Positions 4,889-7,022 of a DNA stretch of 7,022 nt are shown here, piece after piece (the stretch's first letter is position 1; each line of letters begins with the position of its first letter). The notes under the pieces are model-generated. The model had not been told where the DNA came from and did not search any database. It was given only the letters and a program-made list of their open reading frames with translations. This DNA is from Anaerolineales bacterium (GTDB lineage: Bacteria; Chloroflexota; Anaerolineae; Anaerolineales; Villigracilaceae), in assembly GCA_016789205.1 (NCBI GenBank), contig JAEURF010000087.1, positions 1-7,022 on the forward strand. The letters run 5' to 3'. Both the position numbers and the translations under genes were made by a program.

Positions 4889-5959
4889 ATGCGCGATATT
4901 TTGAACGATATCGAAAAATGGATAGACACGGGGGAAACCATTGCGCTTGCCACCGTGATTCAAACATGGGGTTCATCACCACGCAAAGTTGGCTCACACA
5001 TGGCATTTACTCTCAGTGGAAAAATTACAGGCTCTGTCAGTGGTGGATGTGTAGAAAATGCAGTGATTGAAGCGGGGTATCAAGTACTAAAGACCAACCA
5101 ACCTCAACTTTTACATTTCGGCGTCGCAGACGAAACTGCTTGGGAAGTAGGCTTGGCTTGTGGCGGAAGTATAGATATTTTTGTAAATGTACTTAATCAA
5201 GAAGTTTTTCACCATCTGAAATCTATTTATAGTAATGAAACTTCAGCAATTCATGTCACTATGATTGCTGGTTCAGACAAATTGCTTGGAAAAGAAATAA
5301 TCATCACAGAAGATAAAAAAGTTTTCGGTTCACTTGGCAACGAATGGGATGAGCAAGTGTTAAATCTTGCAATGGAATCATTATCATCTCGTCGTGTGAT
5401 GTTGAATGAAGATGTAGAAGTATTTATATTTATGATTCAGCCCTCGCCGACTTTAATCATTGTTGGCGGGGTCCATATTGCGATTGCATTAGTCTCATTA
5501 GCAAAAACATTGGGTTATCAAACCATTCTGATTGACCCACGCAAGGCTTGGGGAAATGTAGAAAGATTCCCGGATGTGGATTCAATCATCCAAGCATGGG
5601 TTGATGAAGCATTTGCAAAAATTAATATCAATTCTTCTGCTGCAATTGCTGTTTTGACTCACGACCCAAAGATTGATGACCCTGCAATAAAATTAGCATT
5701 AAACAGTTCAGCATTTTATGTCGGTGCATTGGGAAGTAAAACAACGAATGCGAAACGAAATCAGAGATTATTAGCTGATGGTGTAAGCGAATCGCAAATC
5801 AACAAAATCCATGCGCCGATTGGTTTGGACATCGGCGCACAGAATCCAGAAGAAATTGCATTAGCGATTATGTCGGAAATAGTAAAAAGTTTCAGGAAGC
5901 AGAATCAAGTTGAAGTTAAGAATGAAGCGAAGTCTCTAACCTCAAGTCTCTTATCATAA
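4889..5959 (+). CDS. xdhC: XdhC/CoxI-family molybdenum-cofactor maturation protein
   Basis: XdhC-type proteins bind molybdenum cofactor and hand the sulfurated form to xanthine-dehydrogenase-family enzymes. From ATG 4889 the product has 356 residues and begins MRDILNDIEKWIDTGETIAL, the usual start; a GTG at 4835 would add 18 residues encoded by a repeat and is rejected. The XdhC/CoxI domain has WGSSPRKVG (about 27-35), GSVSGGCVEN (48-57) with its Cys, and GLACGG (88-93). The C-terminal Rossmann domain has LIIVGGVHIA (189-198), IDPR, RFPDVDS, VLTHDPKIDDPA, GALGS (279-283) and PIGLDIGAQNPEEIALAI. The Rossmann loop reads GGVHIA instead of the common GAGHIA, so the second glycine is lost; this may be a subfamily trait. 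The last 20 or so residues (KQNQVEVKNEAKS) look non-conserved. No good Shine-Dalgarno precedes the start. Confidence 0.9.
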   Translation: MRDILNDIEKWIDTGETIALATVIQTWGSSPRKVGSHMAFTLSGKITGSVSGGCVENAVIEAGYQVLKTNQPQLLHFGVADETAWEVGLACGGSIDIFVNVLNQEVFHHLKSIYSNETSAIHVTMIAGSDKLLGKEIIITEDKKVFGSLGNEWDEQVLNLAMESLSSRRVMLNEDVEVFIFMIQPSPTLIIVGGVHIAIALVSLAKTLGYQTILIDPRKAWGNVERFPDVDSIIQAWVDEAFAKININSSAAIAVLTHDPKIDDPAIKLALNSSAFYVGALGSKTTNAKRNQRLLADGVSESQINKIHAPIGLDIGAQNPEEIALAIMSEIVKSFRKQNQVEVKNEAKSLTSSLLS

Positions 5960-5960
5960 A

Positions 5961-6000
5961 CAGGAGATTGCTTCGGGCGAACAGCATCGCCCTCGCAATG
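5961..6000 (+). repeat. Hairpin repeat between xdhC and coxM
   Basis: ATTGC 5967-5971 pairs with GCAAT 5995-5999, and GGGCGA 5975-5980 with TCGCCC 5987-5992, around an ACAGCA loop with a small TTC/TC internal bulge. The GAGATTGCTTCG...CTCGCAATGACA style is a familiar dispersed repeat type in bacterial genomes. A CAGGAG ribosome-binding-like string (5961-5966) stands immediately before the hairpin; 12 bases (6000-6011) separate the hairpin from the coxM start. Confidence 0.6.
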
Positions 6001-6011
6001 ACATATAAAAA

Positions 6012-6890
6012 ATGAAACCCGCATCTTTTGATTACTACGCACCAAATACAATCGAAGAAGTTTTAGATTTGAAGCATCAACATGGCGATGACGCTAAATT
6101 TTTAGCGGGCGGGCAAAGCCTTGTGCCTGCGATGAATTTTCGCATTGTGCAACCAAGTGTGTTGATTGATTTGAATCGCGTGAATGAATTGAGTTTTATA
6201 AGAGAAGATAAAAATGTAATTCGAGTCGGGTCAATGGCGCGTGAAAGACATTTGGAATTTGATTCGTCTATAAAAAAGTATGCGCCTTTGTTACATGAAG
6301 CCGTGCCGTTTATTGCACATCCACAAATTCGTAATCGCGGCACGATTGGCGGGAGTATTGTCAATGCTGACCCTGCGGCTGAATTGCCCGTGTTGATGTT
6401 GGCATTGAGCGCCAGATTGAAAGCAAAAAATAAATCTGCTGAACGTTGGATTGATGCAAAAGATTTTTTTGCGGGCATGTTTACAACCGCGCTTGAACCT
6501 GATGAAATGTTAGTTGAAATTGAATTACCATTTGCAGAAAAGAATACTGGTTGGTCGTTTATGGAAGTTGCGCCACGTTCTGGTGATTACGCCATGATGG
6601 GTGTGGCTACATTAATCACGTTGGATAAAAATAAAAAATGTAAATCAGCAAAGTTGGTTTACTTGAATGCGGGTGATGGACCAGTAGATGCAATTGAAGC
6701 CGCGAAAAGTTTAGTTGGCGAAACATTGAATGATAAATTGATTGAATCCGCCGCATCATACGCAAGCGAAAAAGAAATTAATCCATTTGGAAATATGCAC
6801 GCTTCAATAGATTTTCAACGAAATTTAGCAAAAACATTAACTCAAAAAACATTGAAGTTAGCAAATCAACGAGCGGGAGAAGTACAATGA
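6012..6890 (+). CDS. coxM: FAD-binding medium subunit of a molybdenum hydroxylase (CoxM type)
   Basis: This subunit carries FAD and passes electrons from the iron-sulfur subunit to an external acceptor. The 292-residue length is typical for the separate medium subunit. It starts MKPASFDYYAPNTIEEVL and shows the two FAD-contacting loops of the family, AGGQSLVP (32-39) and RGTIGGSIVNADPAAE (109-124); GGQS replaces the GGHS of the classical CO dehydrogenase subunit. FMEVAPRSGDYAM (183-195) matches the conserved region of the C-terminal domain. These motifs are shared by CO, nicotinate, quinoline and xanthine-type enzymes and do not fix the substrate. The gene follows xdhC by 52 bases filled with a hairpin repeat, has no Shine-Dalgarno within the normal distance, and its stop overlaps the coxS start (ATGA). 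Confidence 0.93.
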   Translation: MKPASFDYYAPNTIEEVLDLKHQHGDDAKFLAGGQSLVPAMNFRIVQPSVLIDLNRVNELSFIREDKNVIRVGSMARERHLEFDSSIKKYAPLLHEAVPFIAHPQIRNRGTIGGSIVNADPAAELPVLMLALSARLKAKNKSAERWIDAKDFFAGMFTTALEPDEMLVEIELPFAEKNTGWSFMEVAPRSGDYAMMGVATLITLDKNKKCKSAKLVYLNAGDGPVDAIEAAKSLVGETLNDKLIESAASYASEKEINPFGNMHASIDFQRNLAKTLTQKTLKLANQRAGEVQ

Positions 6891-7022
6891 CACAATCTGT
6901 TTCTATTACCGTAAAAGTCAATGACAAAGAATATAAGCGTGAAGTTGAGCCGCGCTTGTTGTTAAGTGATTTTATTCGCCATGAATTGGGATTAACTGGC
7001 ACACACGTCGGCTGTGAACATG
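6887..7022 (+). CDS. coxS: [2Fe-2S] small subunit of a molybdenum hydroxylase (CoxS type), 5' part
   Basis: The ATG shares four bases (ATGA) with the coxM stop, a sign of translational coupling, and GGAG (6876-6879) lies 7 bases before it. Forty-five codons are visible. The protein begins MTQSVSITVKVNDKEYKREV, followed by LLLSDFIRHELGLTGTHVGCEH, the ferredoxin-like N-terminal domain leading into the first cluster motif (Cys43 of C-x4-C-x2-C). The remaining cysteines, the second cluster domain and the expected molybdopterin large-subunit gene lie past the right edge. Assignment rests on this start plus operon position and is firm as to family. Confidence 0.92.
   Translation, partial: MTQSVSITVKVNDKEYKREVEPRLLLSDFIRHELGLTGTHVGCEH

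Noticed and set aside
6077..6478. 133-codon minus-strand open frame opposite coxM
   Set aside because: It lies antisense to the conserved FAD-binding region; the open frame is explained by the codon use of coxM.

Overview
The window is moderately AT-rich, bacterial and gene-dense. The type of molybdenum-hydroxylase cluster (coxG-xdhC-coxM-coxS order), the short hairpin repeats at gene boundaries and the lipoprotein style suggest an Anaerolineae-like Chloroflexota. That assignment is inference from general resemblance; there is no rRNA or other marker here to settle it.

Layout, left to right. Bases 1-179 hold the N-terminal part of a VanZ-family membrane protein on the minus strand, running off the left edge. 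Head to head with it, and starting at almost the same base, is a plus-strand fused aminodeoxychorismate synthase component I / aminodeoxychorismate lyase gene (PabB-PabC type, folate/p-aminobenzoate pathway). It ends inside a perfect 13-bp hairpin that also serves as a likely terminator for the minus-strand gene coming the other way. That gene encodes a small secreted lipoprotein (1937-2401), followed on the same strand by an NCS2-family nucleobase (uracil/xanthine type) permease (2519-3967), with an intrinsic terminator between them.

The 413-base divergent region 3968-4380 holds no convincing full-size gene but is rich in structure. Towards the permease it has a leader with mutually exclusive hairpins, a rho-independent terminator (U8) well before the start codon, and a possible 13-codon upstream ORF: the layout of a transcriptional attenuator or riboswitch. 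Towards the plus strand it has a sigma70-like promoter and a long hairpin leader.

From 4381 to the right edge runs a plus-strand molybdenum-hydroxylase operon: coxG (SRPBCC accessory protein), an XdhC/CoxI-type cofactor-maturation protein, coxM (FAD subunit) and the start of coxS ([2Fe-2S] subunit). The molybdopterin large subunit is presumably just beyond the window. The enzyme could be a xanthine dehydrogenase, a CO dehydrogenase or another member; the divergent purine/pyrimidine permease and its apparent leader control make a purine substrate attractive, but the window does not contain the subunit that would decide it.

A second theme is small palindromic or tandem repeats at or inside genes: 1418-1452 (five 7-base CAGTNAT-like units inside the PabC domain), 1884-1913, 4302-4355, 4836-4855 and 5967-5999. 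They supply a stop codon, create spurious N-terminal extensions, or separate ribosome binding sites from start codons.
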